Assembly: GCA_018436925.1 (NCBI GenBank)
Contig: JAHDKI010000021.1
Span: forward strand, 20,544 to 84,543
Source of the DNA: Syntrophaceae bacterium
GTDB lineage: Bacteria > Desulfobacterota > Syntrophia > Syntrophales > Smithellaceae
DNA length: 64,000 nt
Direction of reading: 5' to 3'
Of the stretch, positions 9,281-17,996 are shown in pieces. Numbering within the stretch: the stretch's first letter is position 1; each line of letters opens with the position of its first letter. The translations under genes and the position numbers were made by a program. Below the pieces are notes generated by a model that was given only the letters and a program-made list of their open reading frames with translations, searched no databases and was not told where the DNA came from.

Positions 9281-9334
9281 ATCGTCACAATTGATGTCCC
9301 CCAAAGACATCCACAATAGTAAGGAGGAGACTAC

Positions 9335-9643
9335 ATGCTGACTGTGACAGACAAGGCCTCGGAAGTCATCAAGGACTTTCTGAAGGACAAAGGAGAGCAA
9401 GCCGCCATCCGGATAACCGCAACCATCGGTTGAGGCGGGCCCTCACTGGGCATGGCTCTGGACGAGCCCCGAAATGAAGATGAAGTGTTCGAAGAAAAAG
9501 GAACGAAGTTTGTTGTCGAGAAGGACCTGTGGAATCAGGCTCAACCGATCAACATTGATTTTATCACCACGCCTCAGGGCTCGGGATTCAAACTGACCTC
9601 CAATCTTCAGGCGGGAAACGGATGCGGTTCCTGCAGTTGCTAA
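9335..9643 (+). CDS. HesB/IscA-like selenoprotein (in-frame TGA read as selenocysteine)
   Basis: Small HesB/IscA-family protein of 102 aa, a group that binds Fe-S clusters or iron. A perfect GGAGGA precedes ATG 9335. Codon 33 (9431-9433) is TGA, followed in frame by GGPSLGMALDEP and a C-terminal GCGSCSC. The TGA falls where IscA proteins have their first conserved cluster-binding Cys, and the frame is intact on both sides, so selenocysteine is the natural reading. HesB-like selenoproteins are a known family in deltaproteobacteria. A hairpin with a GG-containing loop lies 20-35 bases after the TGA. A start at 9452 would remove a third of the domain. Monocistronic, with its own terminator. Requires SelABC/SelD elsewhere. 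Confidence 0.9.
9431..9470 (+). promoter_or_regulatory. Candidate bacterial SECIS element after the HesB TGA
   Basis: Stem GGCTC (9454-9458) / GAGCC (9464-9468) with the 5-base loop TGGAC. The loop GG begins 27 bases after the TGA, within the spacing usual for bacterial SECIS hairpins. No folding was computed. Confidence 0.6.
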
Positions 9644-9652
9644 AAACCTTAC

Positions 9653-9680
9653 GGGGGAGATTCTCTCCCCCATTTTTTAT
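9653..9680 (+). terminator. Rho-independent terminator of the selenoprotein gene
   Basis: Perfect 8-bp stem GGGGGAGA (9653-9660) / TCTCCCCC (9664-9671), 3-base loop, followed by ATTTTTTATT. Confidence 0.9.
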
Positions 9681-9685
9681 TCACC

Positions 9686-10621
9686 ATGATCGACTCGCCG
9701 ACCGATAAAAACGCTTCGCTCGATGATGCGGATCGCCTTCTGAAGGCCGGGCGACACGAGCAAGCCATTGATCTGCTCGACTCCTTGCTTGCCGTCCACC
9801 CGGATGAAGAATCCGTTATGCTGCGTCTGGCCTGGGCCTGCTGGGATATCCGCGATAAGGATCGCTCCATCTTCTATTGGGAACGGCTCTTTGATCGGGA
9901 AATTCGACGGCCTGTTTTTACCGGCTTCGCCTTTGACGAGCTGACCCGCATTTACAAAGAAGAGCGCCGCCCGGACCGGCTGATCGAGCTTTGCCGTCGC
10001 GCCGCAATAACGCACCCCGATGATGTCGGCATATTGACGGAACTGGGCCACGCTTGCCTTCTGGCGGGTCGTCTGGAAGAGGCCCGAGACGTTTTCTCCC
10101 GTCTGACGACCCTGGAAGCGGACAACCCGGTTTTTTTCTGCAAGCTCGGTCAGGCGCTTATGGCCTTGGAACTTTCAGATGAGGCCGAAGCGGCCTTTCG
10201 GCGGGCTTCGCAAATTGATCCGGACGAGGCGGACCGTTATCTTTTTCAGGCAGCCTGCCTCTACCAGCAATGCGGCAAGGTGACCGAGGCGGAACGTCTT
10301 ATTCTGGAGTGCATGGCTCTGGCGCCGATGCAGGGCCTGTATGATTGCGCGCTGGGGGACCTTCTCATTTCCCGGGGCAATATTCCCGACGCTCTGGCCG
10401 CTTATGAAAAAGCCGCACACCGGGCCCCTCAGGCGGCGGCCTCATACTACCATCGCCTGGGGCATGCTCTGATGGCGGCAAAACGCTATTCAGAGGCGAT
10501 GCAGGCCTTTTCGCGGGAGGTCTCGATGGAGGCCAACCCGGTCAGCCTGCGGGCGCTGGCGGACGCCTGCGAGAAAGCGGGGGAAATCGATCTGGCGGAT
10601 CGGATTCGAAACAAACTTTGA
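9686..10621 (+). CDS. Tetratricopeptide-repeat protein
   Basis: 311-aa cytosolic-looking protein with no signal peptide, built almost entirely of helix-turn-helix TPR units. Several repeats show the W/L-G-A-Y-F-A-P spacing, for example around DVFSRLTTLEADNPVFFCKLGQ-type and AYEKAAHRAP-type stretches. TPRs mediate protein-protein contacts; partners are unknown. The ATG lies only a few bases after the preceding terminator and has no visible ribosome-binding site, so translation may start elsewhere or be leaderless. It converges on the receiver-protein gene 23 bases away. Confidence 0.78.
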   Translation: MIDSPTDKNASLDDADRLLKAGRHEQAIDLLDSLLAVHPDEESVMLRLAWACWDIRDKDRSIFYWERLFDREIRRPVFTGFAFDELTRIYKEERRPDRLIELCRRAAITHPDDVGILTELGHACLLAGRLEEARDVFSRLTTLEADNPVFFCKLGQALMALELSDEAEAAFRRASQIDPDEADRYLFQAACLYQQCGKVTEAERLILECMALAPMQGLYDCALGDLLISRGNIPDALAAYEKAAHRAPQAAASYYHRLGHALMAAKRYSEAMQAFSREVSMEANPVSLRALADACEKAGEIDLADRIRNKL

Positions 10622-10644
10622 TCTTTTGAGGTCTGCCGCATGAA

Positions 10645-11151
10645 TCAGCGGCGGAGCACGTCTTTAAATACGTGGTAAAAATCTTCGTACTCGGCTATGG
10701 CCTGGCGCAAAAGCTGGTCCATACCCAGCACATCGCGTTTATTGATCACCAGATTCACGCTACGGTTATACGCCTGAAGACTGTCCATGGTCGAAAGCGA
10801 CGCGCTGATGAGGACCACGAAGGATTGCCGCCGCGTGGTCATATTGAGTCCTTCGAGATAACGAAGAACATTATTGGTCTCCCAGACGCCCGTATCAAAA
10901 TCCTCGTCTACGACAATCAAATTGAACACATGAAAACGCATGAACTTAAGCGCTTCGCGAAACGATGCCGGCTGCGCCGTTTCAAACCCCATCTTCTTGA
11001 CATCCCCGATGATTTTGTCGCGGATCACCGGATCCTGTTCGCAGATCATCGCGGTTTCACGATCCGGCGCGACATAGCCAAACGGCCTGCCTGAATAATC
11101 AATGCCGCCTTCGGCCGGTTTGGTCGGGGGCTTTAGTCTCTCGTCGGTCAT
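10645..11151 (-). CDS. CheY-like receiver-domain protein
   Basis: 168 aa. An N-terminal extension of about 30 residues precedes a single receiver fold: an acidic cluster in ICEQDP, the phosphoacceptor-position Asp in LIVVDEDFD, Ser in VLISAS and the conserved Lys in NLVINKRD. No output domain. GAGGAG precedes the ATG. It is the third gene of pilT-pilU-receiver on the minus strand, 76 bases after pilU, so it may tune pilus retraction or twitching (inference). The partner kinase is not in the window. Confidence 0.75.
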   Translation of the reverse strand: MTDERLKPPTKPAEGGIDYSGRPFGYVAPDRETAMICEQDPVIRDKIIGDVKKMGFETAQPASFREALKFMRFHVFNLIVVDEDFDTGVWETNNVLRYLEGLNMTTRRQSFVVLISASLSTMDSLQAYNRSVNLVINKRDVLGMDQLLRQAIAEYEDFYHVFKDVLRR

Positions 11152-11227
11152 CTGCCTGTCTCCTCATCTTAATGGTCGTTTTGCGCAGTCCAGCCGTTGT
11201 AAGTGCCTTGCGTAATCATGACCCCCT

Positions 11228-12409
11228 TCACTGCCAGGGGCTGTCCTTCGCCTTTCCGTACGAACGGTCGACTTCCAACTTGCCCAGATCGGTGGTTTTT
11301 TCGCCGCGGGCGTGCTTGATCCCGTCAATGCCCCGGCTGACGTTGGACCGATTCGAAGCATAGGCTCTGGCCGTCTCCTCGGTAATCAATCCCTTTTCAA
11401 ACAGCTCGACGATGCAGTTGTCGAAGGTCACCATCCCGAAGGCCTTGCCCTGCTGGATGATGTCCTGGTAGGTTTTGCCTTCCGCCTCGCCATGCAAAAC
11501 GATATCTTTGACGCGCAAAGACGTCCCCAGCGCTTCGAAAGCCGCAACCCGCCCTCCGCCGACCTTGGGCAGCAGACGCTGGCAGACGATCCAGCGCAGG
11601 GAATCGGCCAGTCTTGTGCGCACCTGGTTTTCTTCTTCGATCGAAAACATACCTAAAATACGGTTGACGGTCTGGCCCGCATCAATGGTATGCAGCGTGC
11701 TTAAAACCAGATGGCCGGTTTCCGCCGCATTGAATGCGATTTCCACCGATTCACGGTCGCGCATTTCGCCCACTAAAATGACCTTCGGCGCCTGACGCAG
11801 CGCGGCGCGCAGTCCGTTGGCAAAAGTGTCGAAGTCTTTGCCCAGCTCGCGCTGATTGATCGTGGACTTCTTCTGGGTGTGCGTGTATTCGATCGGATCT
11901 TCCAGGGTGATAATGTGAACGGGGCTCTTTTCGTTGATTTCATTGATAACGGCGGCCAGCGACGTCGTTTTACCGGAGCCGGTCGCGCCCGTCACCAGGA
12001 CGATGCCGTTTTTTTCCATCGCCACGCGTTGGTAGGCTTCGGGCAGCATCAGTTCTTCAAAACTGGGGATCATCGTTTCGAGTTTACGCAGGACGATGGA
12101 ATACTGGCCCCGCTGGGAAAAAATATTGACACGAAACCGGGCAATGCCCGGAAGCTCGTAGGACAGGTCGCAGGAACCCTCATTGATGAGTGTCTCCATG
12201 AGACGCCTGTCCTGATTGATCAGGTTAAGCGCGAAGGTCTCGGTCTGAAAAGGCGTCAGCCGTTCAAAATGCGGTTCGAGCTCCACCGGGACCAAAACGC
12301 CGGAAGCCTCAACCTGGAAGGGTTTGTCCACCGTCAGGATCAGGTCGGAGATGTTGACGTTGGATTCGAGCATTTTAGTCAGGAGATGATCGACTTCCGG
12401 TTTTCTCAT
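11228..12409 (-). CDS. pilU: Type IV pilus retraction ATPase paralogue (PilU-like)
   Basis: GspE-superfamily secretion ATPase, 393 aa. Seen: Walker A GATGSGKTTS, Asp box around LEDPIEYTH, Walker B ILVGEMRD and His box GHLVLSTLHT. It lies 13 bases behind pilT and is clearly a second, divergent copy; in type IV pilus systems the second retraction ATPase is usually PilU, which works with PilT. GGGAGG lies 5 bases before the ATG. The C-terminus ends in a charged tail (GKLEVDRSYGKAKDSPW). Confidence 0.85.
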   Translation of the reverse strand: MRKPEVDHLLTKMLESNVNISDLILTVDKPFQVEASGVLVPVELEPHFERLTPFQTETFALNLINQDRRLMETLINEGSCDLSYELPGIARFRVNIFSQRGQYSIVLRKLETMIPSFEELMLPEAYQRVAMEKNGIVLVTGATGSGKTTSLAAVINEINEKSPVHIITLEDPIEYTHTQKKSTINQRELGKDFDTFANGLRAALRQAPKVILVGEMRDRESVEIAFNAAETGHLVLSTLHTIDAGQTVNRILGMFSIEEENQVRTRLADSLRWIVCQRLLPKVGGGRVAAFEALGTSLRVKDIVLHGEAEGKTYQDIIQQGKAFGMVTFDNCIVELFEKGLITEETARAYASNRSNVSRGIDGIKHARGEKTTDLGKLEVDRSYGKAKDSPWQ

Positions 12410-12422
12410 GGCAGCCTCCCTA

Positions 12423-13520
12423 TTAGGCTTCGGTGAAATCGGTCGGCGGATATTTCAGGAGCGGACGAAAACGTCCCTTTTCGTTGGATTTCAGATACGC
12501 GTCCTCTCCGCTGACCCAGCCTCGATTATACAGATCCATGATCGCGTCGTCGAGCATCTGCATGCCGTATTTCTTGCCCGCCTGCATCATCGACGGAATC
12601 TGGTACGTCTTTTGTTCACGGATCAGGTTACGCACGGCGGAGTTGGCAATCAGAATCTCCAACGCAACGCAGCGACCGTTGGAGTCCATTCTGGAATCGT
12701 CCACCCGTTTAAAAATGACTTGTGAAAGGACCGCCCGCAGTCCGTCGGCCAGCGTCGAGCGGATCTGCAGCTGTTCCGATTCGGGAAAGATTTCCACGAC
12801 GCGGTCCACCGTTTTGACGGCGGAGGTGGTGTGCACGGTGGCGAAAACCAGATGCCCGGTGGACGCCGCTTCGATCGCCAGCGCGGTGGTTTCCAGGTCC
12901 CGCATTTCGCCGACGAGAATGATGTCCGGGTCTTCACGCAACGCGCCGCGCAGCGCGGCGGAAAACGATTTCGTGTGAATGCCGACTTCGCGGTGATTGA
13001 CGATGCAGCTTTTGCTTTTATGGACGAATTCAATGGGGTCTTCAATCGTGATGATGTGATCTTTACGCAGACGGTTGGCTTCATCGACGATGGCGGCCAG
13101 CGTTGTGGATTTGCCGCTTCCGGTCGGCCCCGTGACCAGCACCAGTCCTCGAGGCAAAAGCGCCAGCTTCGAGACGACCGACGGCATCCCGAGATCGGCG
13201 CATGTCGAAATCTTCTGCGGAATCTCGCGGAAGACCGCTGCAATTCCGTACTTCTGCTGGAAGTAGTTGGCACGGTAGCGGGCCAGATTGGGAATTTCGT
13301 AAGCGAAATCCACGTCGCCGGTTTCTTCGAACTGTTTGATCTTGTGCTCCGGCGTGATCTCATACAACAGCACTTTGAGCGTGTCGTTATTGAGCACGTC
13401 ATATTTGATCCGTTCCAGATCACCCCGGATTCGTATGGCCGGCTGTTGACCGGAAACCAGATGAAGGTCGGATGCTTTGTGGTCATGCATCAGCTGAAAA
13501 AACGCGTCGATTTTCGCCAT
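12423..13520 (-). CDS. pilT: Type IV pilus twitching motility ATPase PilT
   Basis: Cytoplasmic hexameric ATPase that drives pilus retraction, 365 aa. Seen: Walker A GPTGSGKST, Asp box with IEDPIEFVH, Walker B IILVGEMRD and His box TGHLVFATVHT. First gene of the pilT-pilU-receiver operon with a good promoter at 13639-13668 and a leader of about 110 bases. No pilin, pilB, pilC or pilM-Q genes are in the window apart from a lone pseudopilin near 63 kb, so the machine is encoded elsewhere. Confidence 0.92.
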   Translation of the reverse strand: MAKIDAFFQLMHDHKASDLHLVSGQQPAIRIRGDLERIKYDVLNNDTLKVLLYEITPEHKIKQFEETGDVDFAYEIPNLARYRANYFQQKYGIAAVFREIPQKISTCADLGMPSVVSKLALLPRGLVLVTGPTGSGKSTTLAAIVDEANRLRKDHIITIEDPIEFVHKSKSCIVNHREVGIHTKSFSAALRGALREDPDIILVGEMRDLETTALAIEAASTGHLVFATVHTTSAVKTVDRVVEIFPESEQLQIRSTLADGLRAVLSQVIFKRVDDSRMDSNGRCVALEILIANSAVRNLIREQKTYQIPSMMQAGKKYGMQMLDDAIMDLYNRGWVSGEDAYLKSNEKGRFRPLLKYPPTDFTEA

Positions 13521-13638
13521 ATGTTTCTCCCGTCTATTCCGAGATCTTTTCGCGGATGGTGATTGCAGTCCTCAAGTGATGAACATTGCGATGCCCGCGC
13601 CGCCGTCCGAATGGCCCGGCGGATCGTCTGCAGCTGCG

Positions 13639-13668
13639 AGTATAGGGAAAAGCCCTGAATTTTGTCAA
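13639..13668 (-). promoter_or_regulatory. Promoter of the pilT-pilU-receiver operon
   Basis: Minus strand: TTGACA (13668-13663), 18-base spacer, TATACT (13644-13639). Predicted start near 13632. Confidence 0.72.
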
Positions 13669-13728
13669 GCGCATAATCCCAAATCTGTGACCTGCGACAC
13701 AGCGGCGAAAGGCGCCGTCATCGTTTCC

Positions 13729-13757
13729 TTGCCTGACCGCATAAACCTGTGTTATAC
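13729..13757 (+). promoter_or_regulatory. Possible promoter of the ABM-domain gene
   Basis: TTGCCT (13729-13734), 17-base spacer, TTATAC (13752-13757), about 35 bases before the start codon. Confidence 0.5.
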
Positions 13758-13792
13758 GGCTGTCAAAATCCCCATCAAACGGAGGTTTCGCC

Positions 13793-14086
13793 ATGTTAAC
13801 CGTTATCGCCAAACTGCCTATCCGGGAAGGAAAGCTGGAAGAAGCCCTGTCCGCTTTTAAGACGCTGATCGCCGAGGTCGCGAAAGAAGAAGGAACAAAG
13901 CTTTACTCCCTCAACCGCGATCCGAAAACCCCCAACCTGCTGGTCGTGGTGGAACAGTACACAGACAAAGCCGCATTGGATTTTCACTCCGGCACACCGC
14001 ATTTCAAGGCTTTCTTTGCGGCAAGCGCCGCTCTTCTGGGCGGGAAACCTGAAATTACGGTTTTGGAAGAAATCGCATCCATTTAA
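13793..14086 (+). CDS. Antibiotic biosynthesis monooxygenase (ABM) domain protein
   Basis: 97-aa dimeric alpha/beta-barrel domain related to YgiN-type quinol monooxygenases. Seen: the VIAKLPIREGK start, YSLNRDP, VVVEQYTDKAAL and HFKAFFAA segments that define ABM proteins. GGAGG precedes the ATG by 8 bases. It stands alone between the divergent pilT operon and a long gene-free stretch. In an anaerobe such proteins may act on quinones or reactive intermediates; the substrate is unknown. Confidence 0.82.
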   Translation: MLTVIAKLPIREGKLEEALSAFKTLIAEVAKEEGTKLYSLNRDPKTPNLLVVVEQYTDKAALDFHSGTPHFKAFFAASAALLGGKPEITVLEEIASI

Positions 14087-14665
14087 GCCCACGGGCGTCC
14101 CTGTTTTAGCCGCCGCCCATTGCGATTGCAACGCCGCCGCATCGGCAAAGCCTTCAGGCGCGCCAGACATCCGCGGATTTTCCGGCCTACAGACCGCTGC
14201 GGCGGGACCGGCCTCGACGCGCGCAATGAGCCGTCCGGCAAGACACCGGCAAATTTCCGCTGACCCGCATAGCCGCGCGGGCGGATATTCGAATCGCGAC
14301 CGGCCGCAATGTCCCCCCTCGATCAACGGGGTCATCCAGTTGCCTGCGCACGCTTAAGTGGATTCTTGCTTCGGAGCTCGACTTGGCCTTTTCGCACCCG
14401 GCTTGCATCATCATCCTGCGTCGTGCAGCGAATCGTTTTGATCTCCGATGAGAAAGACCCCTTTCCCGTTTTTTATAAACGCATTGCCTCACGACGCTGC
14501 AGGTCAAGTCGGCATCCTCGGCGTTCGCGGCGCATAATTTTTGCCCGCTTGCTTAAAGCCATAAATTTTGTTACGTTACCCGCGCTCAAAGAATTCCGCG
14601 AAACGCGCCCGATGAGTCCGGGACGGGCTTATGACATCAAGAAGAAACAGGGGGAGGGTTGAAAC
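14087..14665 (+). other. Gene-free stretch upstream of a solute-binding protein gene
   Basis: 579 bases. Open frames on both strands (the longest about 117 codons, ending at 14662) have low-complexity Arg/Ser/Pro composition and no domain or good start, so I do not call them. GGGGGAGGG just before 14666 is the ribosome-binding site of the next gene. I recognise no RNA gene, and no clear promoter. Confidence 0.5.
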
Positions 14666-15904
14666 ATGAGGAAACGTACGGGCTTTTTCTATTTTTCAGC
14701 AGTCATTCTCTTTATCGTCTGGACAACTGTCGCATCCGCCAATGAAATCGTGATCGGCTACACCGGCCCTTTGAGCGGCCCCGCGGCCGAATACGGACTG
14801 GACTGTTTAAACGGCGTGGACATGGCGATCAACGAAATCAACGCCTCAGGCGGAGTGCTCATTCGAGGCAAGCGGCATTCTTTCAGACTGGAGAAGCGGG
14901 ACGACGGCATTAAGCCGGATGTCGCAGCGGCCTACGCCAAAGAGCTGCGCAAGGATCACAAAGCCATCGCCATCTTTAATCCTGTCTACGGGACCATGAC
15001 CGCCTTGATGAAGATGAATGAGGAAAGAAGAAACGAGTTTCTCGTCATGGGCTATACCAGCGTGCCGACCGCGGCTGAAACGGGAAACAAACTGACCATC
15101 ATCCTGACGATGCCGTTTACGATTTACGTGAAATATATGTCCGATATCGCCTGGAACAACGGCTGGCGAAAATGCGCCATGGTCGCCACGGCCGGCCCCT
15201 ATGGCGAAGCCTGGCGAAAGGTCTTCGGCGGCGCCTGGCTGCAAAAAGGCGGCACGATCACGCTGGACAAACCCGCCAATTATTATACAAAAACGGATTT
15301 CGCAGGCCCCTTGGCTGAAGCGCTGGCTACAAATCCGGATTTCCTGCTGATCGGCGGACCGTCGGGCACGACCGCCCTCATCATCGAACAGGCCCGCGCC
15401 AAAGGCTTTGAAGGCGGCTTTGTGTTGATTGACCAGGCCAAACTCGACGCGATCCGCAACGTCATGGAAAAGCCTCTGAACATGGAAGGCGCAATCGGCG
15501 TGGCCATGTTTGAAAGCATTGAGTATCCGGTCACTCAAACATTCCTCAATAATTATACGGCGCAATACAAAAGAGGGGTGACCTGGGAGTGCGTGGTGCA
15601 TTACACCAGCATGCATGCGCTGGCCAAAGCCATTGCCGCCGCCGGCAGCGCAGACGACGTCCGGGCGATCCGGGCCGCATTCCCCAGCGCGTTCCCCATG
15701 CTGGGAGACAAGTATCCCATGGAAGTCTACGGCATCCAGTCCAACGGCCGTCTGATTTCAACTCCCGTCATCCAAACGATGCGGTACGCCAGATTTTCGC
15801 AGACGAACTTGTACGTCTGGTGGGCCAATACGCAAAAAGAATTCGATGCCGTCCAGAAGATGACCAAGGGCACGATTCCGCTGATCTGGTATAAAATGAA
15901 CTAA
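14666..15904 (+). CDS. ABC-type branched-chain amino acid/amide substrate-binding protein
   Basis: Periplasmic type I binding protein, 412 aa. Signal peptide MRKRTGFFYFSAVILFIVW... with cleavage after TVASA (about residue 25). The mature part begins NEIVIGYTGPLSGPAAEYG, the standard LivJ/LivK-like start, and contains the AYAKELRKDHKAIAIFNP and LLIGGPSGTTALI segments. No permease or ATPase genes adjoin it, and a terminator follows. It could serve the livHMGF cluster at 52.8-56.1 kb, which lacks a binding protein, but that is inference. The ligand could be an amino acid or an aromatic acid. Confidence 0.87.
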   Translation: MRKRTGFFYFSAVILFIVWTTVASANEIVIGYTGPLSGPAAEYGLDCLNGVDMAINEINASGGVLIRGKRHSFRLEKRDDGIKPDVAAAYAKELRKDHKAIAIFNPVYGTMTALMKMNEERRNEFLVMGYTSVPTAAETGNKLTIILTMPFTIYVKYMSDIAWNNGWRKCAMVATAGPYGEAWRKVFGGAWLQKGGTITLDKPANYYTKTDFAGPLAEALATNPDFLLIGGPSGTTALIIEQARAKGFEGGFVLIDQAKLDAIRNVMEKPLNMEGAIGVAMFESIEYPVTQTFLNNYTAQYKRGVTWECVVHYTSMHALAKAIAAAGSADDVRAIRAAFPSAFPMLGDKYPMEVYGIQSNGRLISTPVIQTMRYARFSQTNLYVWWANTQKEFDAVQKMTKGTIPLIWYKMN

Positions 15905-15954
15905 GCGCCTCCGCGTCAGGAGCGAAGGCCCGAAAAGACAATAAAATCGTCTTC

Positions 15955-16001
15955 AAAACGCCCGTTTTTTCCGATATCTCCGGGGAAACGGGCGTTTTTT
16001 T
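15955..16001 (+). terminator. Rho-independent terminator after the solute-binding protein gene
   Basis: 13-bp stem AAAACGCCCGTTT (15955-15967) / AAACGGGCGTTTT (15986-15998) followed by T residues. Confidence 0.9.
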
Positions 16002-16017
16002 AAGCGTAAAAATTCTT

Positions 16018-16046
16018 TTGACATCCAACTGCGCATCTCTTATGCT
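16018..16046 (+). promoter_or_regulatory. Promoter of the nitronate monooxygenase-like gene
   Basis: TTGACA (16018-16023), 17-base spacer, TATGCT (16041-16046). Start codon 70 bases downstream. Confidence 0.72.
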
Positions 16047-16115
16047 GCCGCACAAAAGAGGAACGAATCCCGGATCCTTCTTAACAAGATCCAAATTCCC
16101 TGCAAGGAGAAAAAT

Positions 16116-17165
16116 ATGTTTAAAACGAAAATGACAGAGATGTTCGGCATCCGACATCCCATTATGCTCGCCGGCATGAACTGGATCACCGAACCGAAGC
16201 TGGTCTCGGCGGTTTGCAACGCGGGCGGCCTGGGCCTTCTGGCCATCGCCCGGTGCAACCCGAAAGAAACCCGGGACAACATCCGGCAGATCCGCGACCT
16301 GACCGACAAGCCCTTCGGCGTCAACCAGATTCTTGTCGGCCCCGGCGCGAAAGAAAATATCGCCGTGGCCATTGAAGAGAAGGTGCCGATCATCAATTAT
16401 TCTCTCGGGAAACCTTGGTTTGTCAATGATGTGCACGCTTACGGCGGCAAAGTCGTGGGAACCATCGCGATCGCCAAGCACGCCGCCAAGGCCGTCCAAT
16501 TGGGATGCGACGCGCTGGTCATCACCGGGCACGAAGCGGCCGCTCACGGTGCTGCGGCCACCTCGATGGTGCTCATCCCCATCGTCGCCTCAATGGTCCA
16601 GGTTCCGCTGATCGCCGCAGGCGGTTTCTACGACGGACGGGGACTTGCGGCCGCCCTTGCTTTGGGCGCTGACGGCATCTCGATGGGCAGCCGTTTTATG
16701 ATCGTGAAAGAGAGCATGGTCCACGACAACTTCAAGCGCCTGTGCATGGAAGCCACCGAACAGGACACGCTCTATGACAACGTTTTTGACGGCATGGACG
16801 GACGCGTGCTGAAAACCAAAGAAGCCGAAGCAATGATGAAGCGCGGCTTCCCGCTGGTGGAAGCAATCAAAGGCGCCCTTCTGGTCAAACGGTTGATGAA
16901 TCTCTCTTTTGCCAAATTCGTGGGCGTTTCTCTCGACATGCTCCGCGCGGAAGAAGGCCACCCGCTCATGGTGCTGGCGCGCCAGGCGGTGGGCAACATG
17001 AAGCATCTCAAGGCGCTCAATGAAGGCGATGTCGAAGGCGGGATTCTGTTTGCCGGCCAATGCTGCGGCGGCATTTCCGACAACCCGACGACTAAAGAAC
17101 TCATCGACCGCATCATGGTCGAAGCGGAAACCACGCTGAACCGGTTAAACGCTTTTAAAATCTGA
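16116..17165 (+). CDS. Nitronate monooxygenase / FabK-like FMN enzyme
   Basis: FMN-binding TIM-barrel protein of 349 aa in the 2-nitropropane dioxygenase superfamily, which also holds enoyl-ACP reductase II (FabK). Seen: HPIMLAGMNWI at the start, GHEAAAHG (about 136-143) with the catalytic-position His, IAAGGFYDGRGLAAALALGA and GISMGSRF, the phosphate-binding end of the barrel. AAGGAG precedes the ATG. Own promoter; the histidine phosphatase follows after 54 bases and may be cotranscribed. I cannot tell nitronate oxidation from enoyl or other reductase activity. Confidence 0.82.
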   Translation: MFKTKMTEMFGIRHPIMLAGMNWITEPKLVSAVCNAGGLGLLAIARCNPKETRDNIRQIRDLTDKPFGVNQILVGPGAKENIAVAIEEKVPIINYSLGKPWFVNDVHAYGGKVVGTIAIAKHAAKAVQLGCDALVITGHEAAAHGAAATSMVLIPIVASMVQVPLIAAGGFYDGRGLAAALALGADGISMGSRFMIVKESMVHDNFKRLCMEATEQDTLYDNVFDGMDGRVLKTKEAEAMMKRGFPLVEAIKGALLVKRLMNLSFAKFVGVSLDMLRAEEGHPLMVLARQAVGNMKHLKALNEGDVEGGILFAGQCCGGISDNPTTKELIDRIMVEAETTLNRLNAFKI

Positions 17166-17219
17166 TCCACTCCCGCGACCGCGGCGCGGGCGAACCGTGC
17201 CGCGGTTTGAGGCCGACTT

Positions 17220-17831
17220 ATGCAGCTCATTTTGGTCCGTCACGGCGAAACGCTCTGGAACCGGGAGGGACGCATCCAGGGCACAAGCGACATCGACCTG
17301 TCGCCCGCAGGGGTGAGCCAGGCGCAAAGGCTTGCTCGGGCGCTCAGAAAAATCCCCCTTTCCGCCATTTGCACAAGTCCGCTTATCCGCGCGAGACATA
17401 CCGCGGAAATCATCAACCGCTACCACAACCTGCCCATTTCAACGCATCCGGATCTGGTCGAAATGGATCAGGGTGATTTTGAGGGCCTGTCGTTCAAAGA
17501 ATTGATGGCCTGCGAAAAAGACTTCATCAACCGCTGGATCAAAGACCCGGCGTCCGTGCGCATGCCCGGCGGCGAATCGCTCATCGACCTGCAGAAGCGA
17601 GCCTGGCCGCCGGTGGAGTCCTTGATCCGCGCAGGCCAAAATGCGCTCATCGTCTCGCACAATTTTACGATTGCCGCGATTTTATGCCGTCTGCGGAATA
17701 TCAGCCTGTCGGACATTCGTTCAACCTGCGTGGGCACCGCCTCGCAAACCGTCATCCATACCGGACAAGACGGACCGGTCATGGAGAAATTCAACGACCG
17801 CAGCCATCTGGATGCCGATGATCCCGCCTGA
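17220..17831 (+). CDS. Histidine phosphatase family protein (CobC/phosphoglycerate mutase-like)
   Basis: 203-aa phosphatase with the phosphohistidine motif LVRHGETLW (His9), SPLIRARHTAE and the second catalytic His in VSHNF. Members include alpha-ribazole phosphatase, cofactor-dependent phosphoglycerate mutases and broad phosphatases; no cobalamin gene is nearby, so the substrate stays open. The stop is 12 bases upstream of the trp promoter. Confidence 0.85.
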   Translation: MQLILVRHGETLWNREGRIQGTSDIDLSPAGVSQAQRLARALRKIPLSAICTSPLIRARHTAEIINRYHNLPISTHPDLVEMDQGDFEGLSFKELMACEKDFINRWIKDPASVRMPGGESLIDLQKRAWPPVESLIRAGQNALIVSHNFTIAAILCRLRNISLSDIRSTCVGTASQTVIHTGQDGPVMEKFNDRSHLDADDPA

Positions 17832-17843
17832 TAAAAAATTCTA

Positions 17844-17872
17844 TTGACAGGTTTTTTTGATATTGCTATAGA
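17844..17872 (+). promoter_or_regulatory. trp operon promoter
   Basis: TTGACA (17844-17849), 17-base spacer, TATAGA (17867-17872). Predicted start near 17879, giving a leader transcript that begins about 20 bases before the leader peptide. Confidence 0.82.
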
Positions 17873-17900
17873 AGCGGCCAATTCGTTGGAGACATTTATT

Positions 17901-17978
17901 ATGAAGCAGATCGTCATGATCCCGAAATTGAATAACTGGTGGTGGTGGACCCTCATCCGGAGGTGTTTCCGCCGCTGA
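17901..17978 (+). CDS. trpL: trp operon leader peptide with four consecutive Trp codons
   Basis: 25-codon open frame, ATG 17901 to TGA 17978, with GGAGA upstream as a ribosome-binding site. It encodes four Trp codons in a row (17937-17948). Stalling there when charged tRNA-Trp is scarce would free the downstream RNA to form an antiterminator; rapid translation would favour the terminator at 17997-18032. The peptide is too short for routine gene calling. Position, Trp run and terminator together make the attenuation role very likely. Confidence 0.92.
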   Translation: MKQIVMIPKLNNWWWWTLIRRCFRR

Positions 17979-17996
17979 CCCGATGACATTCCGTCA

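Noticed and set aside
9452..9643. 63-codon gene starting after the TGA of the HesB-like gene
   Set aside because: No ribosome-binding site, and it would cut the domain in two; the upstream part in the same frame has a perfect one.
14309..14662. 117-codon open frame before the solute-binding protein gene
   Set aside because: Arg/Ser/Pro-rich, no domain, no credible start signal, and ends at the ribosome-binding site of the next gene; treated as chance in GC-rich DNA.
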